46,436 bases of DNA from the NCBI GenBank assembly GCA_965657505.1, contig CBFHON010000010.1, positions 1 to 46,436 on the forward strand, given 5' to 3'. This document shows, one piece after another, positions 27,224 to 36,589 of the stretch (its first letter is position 1; every line of letters starts with the position of its first letter). The notes under the pieces were generated by a model. It searched no databases. It worked only from the letters and a program-made list of their open reading frames with translations, and was not told the DNA's origin. A program made the position numbers and the translations under genes. Origin of the DNA: TMED109 sp002171375 (GTDB taxonomy: Bacteria > Pseudomonadota > Alphaproteobacteria > TMED109).

Positions 27224-27228
27224 AGCTA

Positions 27229-28209
27229 TTATTTTCTAGGATGAGCATCTTTATGAGTTTTATGAATTGTATTAATGTTGACTGCTGTATAACCTTGTGT
27301 TGTAGATAAACTACTGTGGCCAAGAAGTTCTTGTAGTGTCCTTAAATCAACTCCTTTTTCAAGAAGATGTGTAGCGAAACTGTGTCTTAGAGTATGTGGA
27401 GTTAAACTTTTTGGTAAAGATAATTTATTTCTAATTTCTTCTATATTTTTTTGTACTTGACGAGAACTTAATCTTTTTCCTTTGACCCCCAAAAATACAG
27501 GAGAGTTTTTTTCCAAATTTTTATTAACATCCAGTAATTGTTTTATTGCAATTCGAGCAGATTCTATTAAAGGAATTTCTCTAATTTTTTTTCCTTTTCC
27601 AATTATTCTTATAGTATCTAAGCCTTCTACATCTATTATATTTAACTGAAGTGCTTCACTAATTCTTAGTCCAGCAGCATAAATTAATATTAAAAGAGTT
27701 TTGTCTCTTTGTCCTGTCCAATCATTTTTTTCACCAGATAGATTTATTACATTCATTATTTCTTTAAATGTTAGGGGGCGAGGAATTTGCCTTTTTATTT
27801 TAGTTGTTTGAAGATTAAAAATATTTGTATTTTTGACATAATTATTTTTATTTAAAAATTTAAAAAATGATTTTAGTGAAGCTTTAGCTCTTGCTTGACT
27901 TTTAGGAGATATATGATGATTTTTAATTTTTTGTGATGATAGCCAAGATCTAAAATCTCTTAATGATAAATTCTCTAAATTTTGTATATTTACTTTATTA
28001 CTAAGGTGGTTACTTAGAAATTTTAAAAAGTATTTTAGGTCTATAGAATAAGCATTATAAGTATTATCACTAAGTAATCTTTCTTTTTTTAAATGTTCTA
28101 GCCATAGCTTACATAAATTCAATACTTCACTATTACAATATACGTTATCAATAATATATTTTTCTTTATACATAGATTTTAAGTAATACTTTGACCTGTC
28201 ATTTTCCAA
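27229..28209 (-). CDS. xerC: Tyrosine recombinase XerC
   Basis: Resolves chromosome dimers at dif with XerD. The catalytic set is complete: R182 (AAGLRISEAL), H272 and R275 (PHTLRHSFATHLL), H298 (LLGHSS) and Y307 (TTQGYTAVN). A SAM-like N-terminal DNA-binding domain (about 27-125) precedes it. At 326 residues it is slightly long; the ATG at 28209 has GGAAG 8 nt upstream and overlaps fsa by 31 nt, while an internal ATG at 28173 (MYKEKY) would avoid the overlap but lacks a good ribosome site. Its place next to fsa and priA is the usual chromosomal one, arguing against a phage integrase. Confidence 0.9.
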   Translation of the reverse strand: MENDRSKYYLKSMYKEKYIIDNVYCNSEVLNLCKLWLEHLKKERLLSDNTYNAYSIDLKYFLKFLSNHLSNKVNIQNLENLSLRDFRSWLSSQKIKNHHISPKSQARAKASLKSFFKFLNKNNYVKNTNIFNLQTTKIKRQIPRPLTFKEIMNVINLSGEKNDWTGQRDKTLLILIYAAGLRISEALQLNIIDVEGLDTIRIIGKGKKIREIPLIESARIAIKQLLDVNKNLEKNSPVFLGVKGKRLSSRQVQKNIEEIRNKLSLPKSLTPHTLRHSFATHLLEKGVDLRTLQELLGHSSLSTTQGYTAVNINTIHKTHKDAHPRK

Positions 28210-28835
28210 TCTTCCAGAAATGCCTTTAATCCATTATCTGTTAAGGGGTGACTTATTAATTGTTTAAGAACATTAGGAGGAAGTGTAACTATATCTGCTC
28301 CCATTTTTGCAGCCTCAATTACATGTTTAGGGCTTCTAATACTTGCTACTAGAACCTCTGTATTTAAATTAGGATAATTAGAATATATCGTACATATATC
28401 CGAAATAAGGTCCATTCCATCTAAACCTATATCATCTAATCTTCCAACAAAAGGAGATATAAAAGTAGCTCCAGATTTCGCAGCTAAAAGGGCCTGACTG
28501 GCTGAAAAACATAAAGTAACATTTACTAAAACATCTTCATCTCTTAATGTTCTGCATGCTTTAAGACCATCCCATGTTAAGGGAACTTTAATAGTTACGT
28601 TTTTTGCTATTTTTTTTAAGACCTGAGCTTCAGCTATCATATCATTGTAGTTTGTAGCTGCAACTTCTGCAGAAACAGGGCCTGGAACAATATCGCAAAT
28701 TTCTGCAATAACTTCATTTATATTTCTTCCTGATTTTTTTATCAGTGAAGGGTTTGTAGTTACCCCATCTAAAAAGCCACTTGAAGAAAGGTCTTTAATT
28801 TCAGAAACATCTGCAGTATCAATAAAAAACTTCAA
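28179..28835 (-). CDS. fsa: Fructose-6-phosphate aldolase / short-type transaldolase
   Basis: Class I aldolase of the TalC/FSA group. The 218 residues have MKFFIDTADVSEI, the VTTNPSLI motif, the Schiff-base lysine K83 in TIKVPLTWDGLKA, and FISPFVGRLDDIG. Whether it works as transaldolase or as fructose-6-phosphate aldolase cannot be told by eye; in organisms lacking the long transaldolase this form serves the pentose phosphate pathway. Start is TTG (28835-28833) behind a very strong AGGAGG 5 nt upstream. It diverges from priA over 80 bp and overlaps xerC. Confidence 0.9.
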   Translation of the reverse strand: MKFFIDTADVSEIKDLSSSGFLDGVTTNPSLIKKSGRNINEVIAEICDIVPGPVSAEVAATNYNDMIAEAQVLKKIAKNVTIKVPLTWDGLKACRTLRDEDVLVNVTLCFSASQALLAAKSGATFISPFVGRLDDIGLDGMDLISDICTIYSNYPNLNTEVLVASIRSPKHVIEAAKMGADIVTLPPNVLKQLISHPLTDNGLKAFLEDWKMTGQSIT

Positions 28836-28915
28836 TTTAACCTCCTAATAAATAATATAAATATATAATGTAATATTTATAGTTTAAATATACTAAAATT
28901 AAAACCTATGATTTA

Positions 28916-31126
28916 ATGCATGTTATGGATAAATCTTTTTCTAATATAAAGTTGAATAAAAAAATAAAAAATTCATGTCAGGTTTTAATTATTTCTCCTG
29001 GTAAAGGTATATATGACTATAAGGTAAATAATAAAATTGAAATTGGTCAAATTGTAACTGTCCCTTTAAGAAAAAAATTTTATCAAGGCATAGTTTTAGA
29101 TAGAGGAACAAGAGGTTTTCCTAATTCTAAATTAAAAGATATTACTGAAGTTCATCATTCTATCGTAATCCCAAGTGAATTATTAAGTTTTTGTTTATGG
29201 TTATCGTCTTGGTATATGAGCGATAAATCTCAGGTATTTAAAATGGTTTTTCCTTCAGCAACATTTTTGAATGCTATAAAAAATACAAACATTTTACAAT
29301 TTAATAAAGATTCTAAGAGTAATACTACTAAGTTAGGAGATAAGGTAATAGAATATATAAAAAATAATAAGAATTTATCTATTACTGAGTGTAGTAAACA
29401 AACTAACGTAAGTTATTCAGTGATAAAAAAGTTAATTAAAGATGATATTTTAATATATAAAAATATAAATGATTTTAAAACTCAGACAATTAAAAAAGAA
29501 AAGTTTCCTAAATTAAATGTAATACAAAAGAATGCTGTCAAAGAAATATTAAGTCCTACATTAGAAAATAATAGTAATATATTTTTATTAGATGGTGTCA
29601 CTGGATCAGGAAAAACAGAAGTATATTTAGAAATCATTTCTAATGAATTAAAAAAAAAGAAACAGTGTTTGGTTTTAATACCTGAAATAGTTCTAAGTAA
29701 TTACTTTATGGATAGGTTTGTTGAAAGATTTAATTTTTTACCTGCAGTATGGCATTCAGATGTATCAAAAAAAAATAAGCATAGAACTTGGCGTCAAATA
29801 CTTAATGGGGAGTTGAAGGTAGTTATAGGTGCAAGAAGTGCATTATTTTTACCTTTTAAAAATTTATCTTTAATAGTTGTAGATGAAGAACATGATACTT
29901 CATACAAACAGGAAGATGGTGTTATTTATAATGCTAGAGATATGGCAGTGGTAAGAGGGAGGTTTTCAAATTCAAAGGTTATATTAGGCTCAGCTACTCC
30001 TTCATTAGAATCTATTTATAATGCTAAGATAGGAAAGTATTATAAAATATTGTTATCTGAGCGTTACGGTTCAGCAAAAATGCCTGAAATAAATTTAGTA
30101 GATATGCAAAAAGAAAAATTACCTTCTAATAAATGGATTGCACAAGAATCAATTAATGCGATTAAAAAAGCTTTAGATAATAACGAGCAAGTATTATTAT
30201 ATATTAATAGAAGAGGATATTCTCCTCTAACTTTATGTAGGTCTTGTGGGCACAGATTTAGTTGTCCTAATTGCTCTTCTTGGTTAGTTGAACATAGAAA
30301 AACAAATATATTATTATGTCATCATTGTGGATATCAAGAAAAGAAACCGGATGAGTGTCCTAGTTGTAATTCTAAAGAAGAGTTTGCACCTTGCGGTCCA
30401 GGAGTAGAAAGGTTAGCTACAGAGGCAAAATCCTTATTCCCTAATGCCAGATTAGAAATAATAGCTAGTGATACATTAAATAGTAATGATAAGGCTGAAA
30501 ATATCTTTAAAACTATATCTAATGGTGAAGTAGATATAATAGTTGGTACCCAGTTAATTGCAAAAGGGCATAATTTTCTTAATTTAACTACTGTAGTTGC
30601 TGTGGATGCAGATTTAGGTTTATCAGGTGGAGATTTAAGAGCATCTGAGAGAACATTTCAAATGCTTACTCAATTAGCGGGAAGGGCAGGTAGAGCAAAT
30701 AAAAAAGGACATGCATATATACAAAGTTATGATTCCAATCATAATGTTATGAAAGCAATACAAACTGGAAATATTAAAAGTTTTATTAAAGCAGAGTCAG
30801 AGGGCAGAGAGTTTAGAAAACTCCCCCCATATGGTAGATTAGCATCTTTAATAATACAATCTTCAAATCTTTTAAAATTAGAGAATTTTCTTAAATTAGT
30901 ATCTTCAAAAATTCCAAAAAAATATATTCATAGTGACCGAATCGATGTGCTTGGCCCAGCTCCAGCTCCTATTGCTAAACTAAGAACTTTTTACAGATAT
31001 CGCTTTCTTTTAAAGAGTAAAGATGACACTAGAATTCAGCCTTTTATTAAAGAATGGCTGAGAAATATAAAGCTTCCAAACGGTATTAGAATAAAAATTG
31101 ATATAGATCCCTATAACTTCTTATAA
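28916..31126 (+). CDS. priA: Primosomal protein N' (PriA helicase)
   Basis: 3'-5' helicase that restarts stalled replication forks. The 736 residues show an N-terminal 3'-DNA-binding domain, Walker A GVTGSGKT (227-234), the DEEH box (323-326), and eight zinc cysteines (C441, C444, C450, C453, C468, C471, C481, C484). Helicase motifs IVGTQLIAKGHNF and QLAGRAGRA follow. Length equals the family norm. The ATG at 28916 has no clear Shine-Dalgarno; a second ATG at 28925 is possible. The order fsa-priA-atpH is common in alphaproteobacteria. Confidence 0.96.
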   Translation: MHVMDKSFSNIKLNKKIKNSCQVLIISPGKGIYDYKVNNKIEIGQIVTVPLRKKFYQGIVLDRGTRGFPNSKLKDITEVHHSIVIPSELLSFCLWLSSWYMSDKSQVFKMVFPSATFLNAIKNTNILQFNKDSKSNTTKLGDKVIEYIKNNKNLSITECSKQTNVSYSVIKKLIKDDILIYKNINDFKTQTIKKEKFPKLNVIQKNAVKEILSPTLENNSNIFLLDGVTGSGKTEVYLEIISNELKKKKQCLVLIPEIVLSNYFMDRFVERFNFLPAVWHSDVSKKNKHRTWRQILNGELKVVIGARSALFLPFKNLSLIVVDEEHDTSYKQEDGVIYNARDMAVVRGRFSNSKVILGSATPSLESIYNAKIGKYYKILLSERYGSAKMPEINLVDMQKEKLPSNKWIAQESINAIKKALDNNEQVLLYINRRGYSPLTLCRSCGHRFSCPNCSSWLVEHRKTNILLCHHCGYQEKKPDECPSCNSKEEFAPCGPGVERLATEAKSLFPNARLEIIASDTLNSNDKAENIFKTISNGEVDIIVGTQLIAKGHNFLNLTTVVAVDADLGLSGGDLRASERTFQMLTQLAGRAGRANKKGHAYIQSYDSNHNVMKAIQTGNIKSFIKAESEGREFRKLPPYGRLASLIIQSSNLLKLENFLKLVSSKIPKKYIHSDRIDVLGPAPAPIAKLRTFYRYRFLLKSKDDTRIQPFIKEWLRNIKLPNGIRIKIDIDPYNFL

Positions 31127-31240
31127 ATTCTGAATTAAACATTAATCTTCTATTGCACATATTGGAAAGCTATGTTACCTAAATCTCGCAAAGATATTTA
31201 ATAAATTATAAAATTAATGGGTATTTTAGGGTCTATATAA

Positions 31241-31801
31241 TTGGCTAATGATTCAAAAAATATAGGTAATGTAGTTGAGAGATATTCTAAAGCGCTTTTA
31301 GAGTTAGCTATTGAGTCTAAATCTATGCCTAGTGTTCATTCTGATATAAAGAATATAATAAATGTAATAGATTCTAGTGAAGACTTTAATAAAGTTTTAA
31401 AGTCTCCTGTAATTTCAAGAAATGACCAAAGTCATATAATTAATGTAATTTTAAAGAAAATATCTGTTAGCGATACTGTTACTAAGTTTTTTTCAGTAAT
31501 ATGTCAAAATGGTAGATCTTTCATTATTGATAGGATCTGTCTTCGATTTTTAGAAATGGAAGTAAATTTTAAAGGAGAGATAAGGGCAGAATTACTAAGT
31601 ACTAGTCCTCAATCAGAAGGTGATTTAAAGAAAATTAAAGAAATAATTAAAGAATCTCTAGGCACTGATGTGAGTTTAATTTCTAAAGTAGATCCAAGCA
31701 TAATAGGTGGATATATTTTAAAAATTGGATCTGTCATGTTAGATGGTTCAGTAAAATCTAAGTTACAGGGACTTAGGGTATCTATGAAAGGGATAAAATA
31801 A
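31241..31801 (+). CDS. atpH: ATP synthase F1 subunit delta
   Basis: Part of the peripheral stalk joining F1 to F0. The 186 residues contain the family pattern VVERYSKALLELAIESK near the N-terminus and ISKVDPSIIGGYILKIGSVMLDGSVKSKL at the C-terminus. Start is TTG at 31241, 9 nt after AGGG (31228-31231); no ATG gives the conserved N-terminus. It opens the five-gene F1 operon after a 114-bp spacer in which I see no convincing promoter. Confidence 0.94.
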   Translation: MANDSKNIGNVVERYSKALLELAIESKSMPSVHSDIKNIINVIDSSEDFNKVLKSPVISRNDQSHIINVILKKISVSDTVTKFFSVICQNGRSFIIDRICLRFLEMEVNFKGEIRAELLSTSPQSEGDLKKIKEIIKESLGTDVSLISKVDPSIIGGYILKIGSVMLDGSVKSKLQGLRVSMKGIK

Positions 31802-33337
31802 ATGGATCTTAATGCTGCAGAAATTTCATCTATCATAAAAGAGCAGATAAATAATTTTGGGACTGACGCTGAAGTTGCTGAGGTTGGCCAAGTTTTATCT
31901 GTGGGAGATGGTATAGCAAGAGTATATGGACTTGATAATGTTCAGGCAGGAGAAATGGTTGAATTTCCTGGAGGAATATCTGGCATGGCTTTAAACCTTG
32001 AATCTGATAACGTAGGAGTTGTTATTTTTGGAGATGATCGCGGGATTAAAGAAGGCGACACTGTTAAGAGAACAGGAAGTATTGTGGATGCTCCTGTAGG
32101 TAGAGAACTTTTAGGAAGAGTTGTAGATGCATTAGGTAACCCTATAGATGGTAAAGGTGATATTACTTCCAAAGAGAGAAGTATAGTGGATGTAAGAGCT
32201 CCAGGTATTATTCCTAGAAAATCTGTTCACGAACCTGTGCAAACAGGATTAAAAGCTATTGATTCTCTTGTTCCAGTTGGAAGAGGACAAAGAGAACTTA
32301 TAATTGGAGATAGACAGACAGGAAAAACTGCAGTCGCAATTGATACAATATTGAATCAAAAAGCAATAAATGATGGTGATGATGAGAGTAAAAAATTATA
32401 TTGTGTATATGTAGCTATAGGTCAGAAACGTTCAACTGTTGCTCAAATAGTAAAGGAATTAGATGAGAGAGGAGCTTTAGAATATACTGTAGTTGTTGCC
32501 GCAACTGCCTCTGAACCTGCTCCTTTGCAATATTTAGCTCCTTATACGGGATCAGCTATAGGAGAATGGTTTAGAGATAATAAAATGCATTCTTTAATCA
32601 TATATGATGATTTATCAAAACAAGCTGTGGCTTATAGACAAATGTCTTTATTATTAAGAAGGCCTCCTGGAAGAGAAGCTTATCCTGGAGATGTATTCTA
32701 TCTGCACTCGCGTTTATTAGAACGCTCAGCTAAATTAAACGAAGATAATGGAGCCGGCTCTATGACGGCTTTACCTATAATTGAAACTCAAGGTGGAGAT
32801 GTTTCTGCCTATATTCCTACAAATGTGATTTCTATTACAGATGGCCAAATTTTTTTAGAAACAGACTTATTCTATCAAGGTATAAGACCAGCTATTAATG
32901 TAGGTTTGTCTGTAAGTAGAGTTGGATCTTCAGCCCAAATTAAAGCTATGAAACAAGTAGCTGGTTCTATTAAGCTAGAGTTAGCCCAGTACAGAGAAAT
33001 GGCGGCTTTTGCTCAGTTTGGATCGGACTTAGATGCTGCAACACAGCAATTATTAGCTAGAGGTGCTAGATTAACTGAATTACTTAAGCAAGGACAATAT
33101 CAGCCTCTATCTGTGGAAGAGCAAGTTGTTGTTATTTATTCTGGTGTTAAAGGATATTTGGATAATATAGAAATATCTGATATTGCAAAATTTGAAGAAG
33201 CATTGTTAAGTAATCTTAGAGCATCTAAAAATATTTTAGATGTTATTAAAGAGAAAGCTGCACTAGATGAAGATATTGAAAAATCAATAACTGATTTAAT
33301 TACAGAAGTAAGTAAAGAATTTATTAAAAGCGAATGA
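31802..33337 (+). CDS. atpA: ATP synthase F1 subunit alpha
   Basis: Non-catalytic nucleotide-binding subunit of the F1 hexamer. The 511 residues have the P-loop GDRQTGKT (169-176), YDDLSKQAVAYRQMSLLLRRPPGREAYPGD across the interface, and the arginine finger region around AINVGLSVSRVGS. Its ATG directly follows the atpH stop with no spacer, so it depends on coupling or on a site inside atpH. Confidence 0.98.
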   Translation: MDLNAAEISSIIKEQINNFGTDAEVAEVGQVLSVGDGIARVYGLDNVQAGEMVEFPGGISGMALNLESDNVGVVIFGDDRGIKEGDTVKRTGSIVDAPVGRELLGRVVDALGNPIDGKGDITSKERSIVDVRAPGIIPRKSVHEPVQTGLKAIDSLVPVGRGQRELIIGDRQTGKTAVAIDTILNQKAINDGDDESKKLYCVYVAIGQKRSTVAQIVKELDERGALEYTVVVAATASEPAPLQYLAPYTGSAIGEWFRDNKMHSLIIYDDLSKQAVAYRQMSLLLRRPPGREAYPGDVFYLHSRLLERSAKLNEDNGAGSMTALPIIETQGGDVSAYIPTNVISITDGQIFLETDLFYQGIRPAINVGLSVSRVGSSAQIKAMKQVAGSIKLELAQYREMAAFAQFGSDLDAATQQLLARGARLTELLKQGQYQPLSVEEQVVVIYSGVKGYLDNIEISDIAKFEEALLSNLRASKNILDVIKEKAALDEDIEKSITDLITEVSKEFIKSE

Positions 33338-33346
33338 TCATAAATT

Positions 33347-34225
33347 ATGGCTAATCTTAAAGAACTAAAAAATCAAATAGACAGTGTAAGGTCTACAAGA
33401 AAGATTACTCAAGCTATGAAAATGGTAGCTGCTTCTAAGCTTAGGCGCGCACAAGATAATGCAGAATCAGCAAGGCCTTATTCAGAAAAAATAGCTAATA
33501 TTATGGCATCATTAGCTTCAGGTATGAAGGATAGCGATATATCTTTAGATTTATTATTGGGAAATAAAGATAATGCAACTCATATTATTATAGCAGTAAC
33601 CTCTGATAGAGGGCTTTGTGGTGGTTTTAATTCTTCTATTGTTAAAGCAGTAAAAAATAAAGTTAAAGAACTGAAAGATATTAATGCAGACTTTAAGATT
33701 ATATGTATAGGAAAAAAGGGTGCAGATGTACTAAAGGGTTCATTTGGAGAGAATGTAATAACTACAGAAAATATAAATGATAAAAACTCTTATGATTTAG
33801 CAGAAGATGTCTCTAATGAATTAGTAAAAAAACTTGATAATAAAGAATTTGGAACTTGCTCTGTAATATATAATCAGTTTAAATCAGTAATTTCTCAAAT
33901 AGTTACAGAACAATCTTTAATTCCATGTAGTATAGATTCTGATGAAGATAAGAATGATCATGAGAATGCTATAAATTTTGAGTTTGAACCGGATGAAAAA
34001 GAAATTTTATCAGATTTACTTCCTAAAAATTTAGCTATTCAGATTTATAAAGCAATTTTAGAGAGTGGAGCAGGTGAGCAAGGAGCCAGAATGGCAGCTA
34101 TGGATAATGCTACAAGAAATGCTGGAGAAATGATTGATAAACTTAATTTATCATATAATAGACAAAGACAAGCTATTATTACTGGTGAATTAATTGAAAT
34201 TATTTCTGGAGCAGAGGCTTTATAA
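33347..34225 (+). CDS. atpG: ATP synthase F1 subunit gamma
   Basis: Central rotating shaft of F1. The 292 residues open with LKNQIDSVRSTRKITQAMKMVAASKLRRAQ-type helix residues, carry VTSDRGLCGGFNSS in the Rossmann-like part, and end with the second long helix ending in RQAIITGELIEIISGAEAL. All are standard for the family. It lies 9 nt after atpA. Confidence 0.97.
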   Translation: MANLKELKNQIDSVRSTRKITQAMKMVAASKLRRAQDNAESARPYSEKIANIMASLASGMKDSDISLDLLLGNKDNATHIIIAVTSDRGLCGGFNSSIVKAVKNKVKELKDINADFKIICIGKKGADVLKGSFGENVITTENINDKNSYDLAEDVSNELVKKLDNKEFGTCSVIYNQFKSVISQIVTEQSLIPCSIDSDEDKNDHENAINFEFEPDEKEILSDLLPKNLAIQIYKAILESGAGEQGARMAAMDNATRNAGEMIDKLNLSYNRQRQAIITGELIEIISGAEAL

Positions 34226-34260
34226 AATTTAATTAGGGTTATATTAGAATGGAGACAAAA

Positions 34261-35682
34261 ATGACAGATAATACAGGAAAAGTAACACAAGTTATTGGAC
34301 CAGTGGTAGATATTCAATTTGAAGGAGATTTACCTAATATTCTAGACGGTTTAGAAATTGATAATTCTGGTGAGAGGTTAGTTTTAGAAGTTGCTCAGCA
34401 TTTAGGAGAAAAAACTGTTAGGGCAATTGCTATGTCAGCAACTGATGGTTTGGTTAGAGGAAAAGAAGTTAAAGCTACTGGTAAACCTATTTCTGTTCCT
34501 GTAGGACCAGAAATGCTTGGAAGAATAGTAAATGTAATCGGTGAACCAGTTGACGAAAGAGGACCAGTTAAAACTAAAACTTCATATCCAATTCACAGGT
34601 CTGCTCCTTCATATACAGACCAGTCTACAGAGTCAGAAGTATTAGTAACAGGCATTAAAGTGGTTGATTTATTAGCACCGTATGCAAAAGGTGGAAAAAT
34701 AGGATTATTTGGGGGAGCTGGTGTTGGTAAAACAGTTTTAATTATGGAGTTGATAAATAACATTGCTAAAGGTCACGGAGGATATTCAGTATTTGCTGGT
34801 GTTGGAGAGAGAACTAGAGAGGGTAACGATTTATATCATGAAATGATTGAATCAGGAGTTATAGATTTAAAAGGTGATCAGTCAAAAGCAGCATTAGTTT
34901 ATGGTCAAATGAATGAACCTCCTGGAGCAAGATCTCGTGTTGCTTTATCTGGTTTAACTATGGCTGAATATTTCAGAGATGAAGAAGGCCAAGATGTTTT
35001 ATTTTTTGTTGATAATATTTTTAGGTTTACGCAAGCGGGTTCTGAGGTTTCTGCTTTATTAGGACGTATTCCGTCTGCTGTTGGTTATCAACCAACGTTA
35101 GCAACTGATATGGGTACACTTCAAGAAAGAATTACTTCTACGAAAAAAGGATCTATTACATCTGTTCAAGCTATTTACGTGCCTGCAGATGATTTAACTG
35201 ATCCAGCACCTGCAACATCTTTTGCGCACTTAGATGCAACAACTGTTTTATCAAGGCAAATAGCAGAGTTAGGTATTTACCCTGCTGTTGACCCTCTAGA
35301 TTCAACTTCAAGAATTTTAGACCCTAGAGTAATTGGTGAAGAGCATTATAATGTTGCGAGAGATGTACAAAGTATTTTGCAATCATATAAATCATTACAA
35401 GATATTATTGCTATTCTTGGTATGGATGAATTATCAGAAGAAGATAAACTTATAGTGAGTAGAGCTAGAAAAATTCAGAGATTTTTATCTCAACCATTTC
35501 ATGTGGCAGAGGTATTTACAGGTTCACCAGGTAAATTTGTAGAATTAGAGGATACTATCAAAGGATTTAAAGCTTTATGTTCTGGTGAGTATGATCATCT
35601 TCCTGAAGCAGCTTTTTATATGGTAGGAACTATGGAAGAAGCTATAGAGAAAGCAAAAACTATGGAAGAAAAAGCTGCATAA
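34261..35682 (+). CDS. atpD: ATP synthase F1 subunit beta
   Basis: Catalytic subunit of F1. It holds the P-loop GGAGVGKT (about 151-158), GERTREGNDLYHEM with the catalytic Glu, the VFFVDNIFRFTQAGSEVSALLGR-type region and the DELSEEDK (DELSEED) loop near the C-terminus. I take the ATG at 34261 (MTDNTGKVTQVIG): GGAG lies 6 nt upstream and the family normally begins a few residues before GKVTQVIG. The in-frame ATG at 34249 adds four residues and also has AGGG upstream, so the choice is uncertain. Length 473. Confidence 0.97.
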   Translation: MTDNTGKVTQVIGPVVDIQFEGDLPNILDGLEIDNSGERLVLEVAQHLGEKTVRAIAMSATDGLVRGKEVKATGKPISVPVGPEMLGRIVNVIGEPVDERGPVKTKTSYPIHRSAPSYTDQSTESEVLVTGIKVVDLLAPYAKGGKIGLFGGAGVGKTVLIMELINNIAKGHGGYSVFAGVGERTREGNDLYHEMIESGVIDLKGDQSKAALVYGQMNEPPGARSRVALSGLTMAEYFRDEEGQDVLFFVDNIFRFTQAGSEVSALLGRIPSAVGYQPTLATDMGTLQERITSTKKGSITSVQAIYVPADDLTDPAPATSFAHLDATTVLSRQIAELGIYPAVDPLDSTSRILDPRVIGEEHYNVARDVQSILQSYKSLQDIIAILGMDELSEEDKLIVSRARKIQRFLSQPFHVAEVFTGSPGKFVELEDTIKGFKALCSGEYDHLPEAAFYMVGTMEEAIEKAKTMEEKAA

Positions 35683-35699
35683 AATAGAAAGATATTCAT

Positions 35700-36110
35700 A
35701 TGGCTGAAGAAGAAAAACTAAGTTTAGAAGTGGTTGCACCTGAAAAAATGGTAATGTCTAAAACTGTAGATATGGTAACTATATCAGGAACAGAAGGGGA
35801 TTTTGGAGTTCTTCCAGGTCATGCAGCTTTGGTATCTAGTATAAGACCTGGTTTTTTAGAAATCGAGGCTGATAAAGAAACTGAAAAAATGTTTATTGGA
35901 GGGGGATTTATAGAAGTACTCGAAGATAAGGTTTCTATATTAGCAACAGAAGTTTTATCTGCAGAACAAATAGATATTTCTGATTGTGAAGAAAAAATTA
36001 GTAAATATAATTCTGATATAGATGTTTCTGAAACAGACGTAGATAAAGAATTAATACAGAAGAATATTGATAAATTTCAGGCTATGATTGAATTTAAAAA
36101 TTCAAATTAA
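35700..36110 (+). CDS. atpC: ATP synthase F1 subunit epsilon
   Basis: Regulatory subunit at the foot of the central stalk. The 136 residues hold the N-terminal beta-sandwich (LEVVAPEKMVMSKTVDMVTISGTEGDFGVLPGH pattern, then FIGGGFIEVLEDKVSILAT) and a C-terminal helical hairpin rich in Asp/Glu/Lys. It ends the F1 operon; F0 genes are not here, as is normal in alphaproteobacteria. Its stop codon overlaps the stop of the convergent rppH by 4 nt and no terminator is visible. Confidence 0.94.
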   Translation: MAEEEKLSLEVVAPEKMVMSKTVDMVTISGTEGDFGVLPGHAALVSSIRPGFLEIEADKETEKMFIGGGFIEVLEDKVSILATEVLSAEQIDISDCEEKISKYNSDIDVSETDVDKELIQKNIDKFQAMIEFKNSN

Positions 36111-36589
36111 GTATATTTTTTAATAACTTTACTAAAGCCTTGAAAGACTTTTTTGTAAACATCTTTTCTAAAATTCGTTACGTTATCTCTAATATATTGT
36201 TCGTCTGCCCATTTCCATTTTGAAAATTCTGGCTGTTTATTTATATTAATATTAATTTCGTTTTCATCTCCATAGAAATAAAATAAATACCATTTTTGTT
36301 TTTGACCAATATACTTGCCTCCCCATTTATTTTTTGCAATATCTAATGGTAGGTTATATTTAATCCAATTATCTATTGTAGCAATATTTTTAATTGTTGT
36401 GATACCTGTTTCTTCGTAAACTTCTCTTATTGCAGCGTCTAAAGGTTCTTCTTGATGATCAATTCCTCCTTGAGGAAGTTGCCAACCTTCCTTAGTGTTA
36501 TTATCTATCCTTTTTCCAATCCAGATATTTTTATCTGAATTAAATATAACTATACCAACATTAGGTCTATACTGTAATGTATTAGACAT
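36107..36589 (-). CDS. rppH: RNA pyrophosphohydrolase (Nudix)
   Basis: Removes pyrophosphate from mRNA 5' ends and so starts decay. The 160 residues start YRPNVGIVIFN and carry a full Nudix box at 41-63 (G41, E47, R55, E56, E59, E60, G62). WQLPQGGI before it and WKWADEQYI near the C-terminus are typical of RppH. The ATG overlaps the end of ctpA by 8 nt, so it is read as the last gene of a ctpA-rppH unit. Confidence 0.93.
   Translation of the reverse strand: MSNTLQYRPNVGIVIFNSDKNIWIGKRIDNNTKEGWQLPQGGIDHQEEPLDAAIREVYEETGITTIKNIATIDNWIKYNLPLDIAKNKWGGKYIGQKQKWYLFYFYGDENEINININKQPEFSKWKWADEQYIRDNVTNFRKDVYKKVFQGFSKVIKKYT

Noticed and set aside
27229..28209. Phage or island integrase
   Set aside because: The protein sits in the conserved xerC-fsa-priA context, with no attachment repeats, tRNA or phage genes nearby.
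31217..31240. Seven-codon frame before atpH as a leader peptide
   Set aside because: No attenuator structure, no repeated regulatory codons and no terminator nearby.
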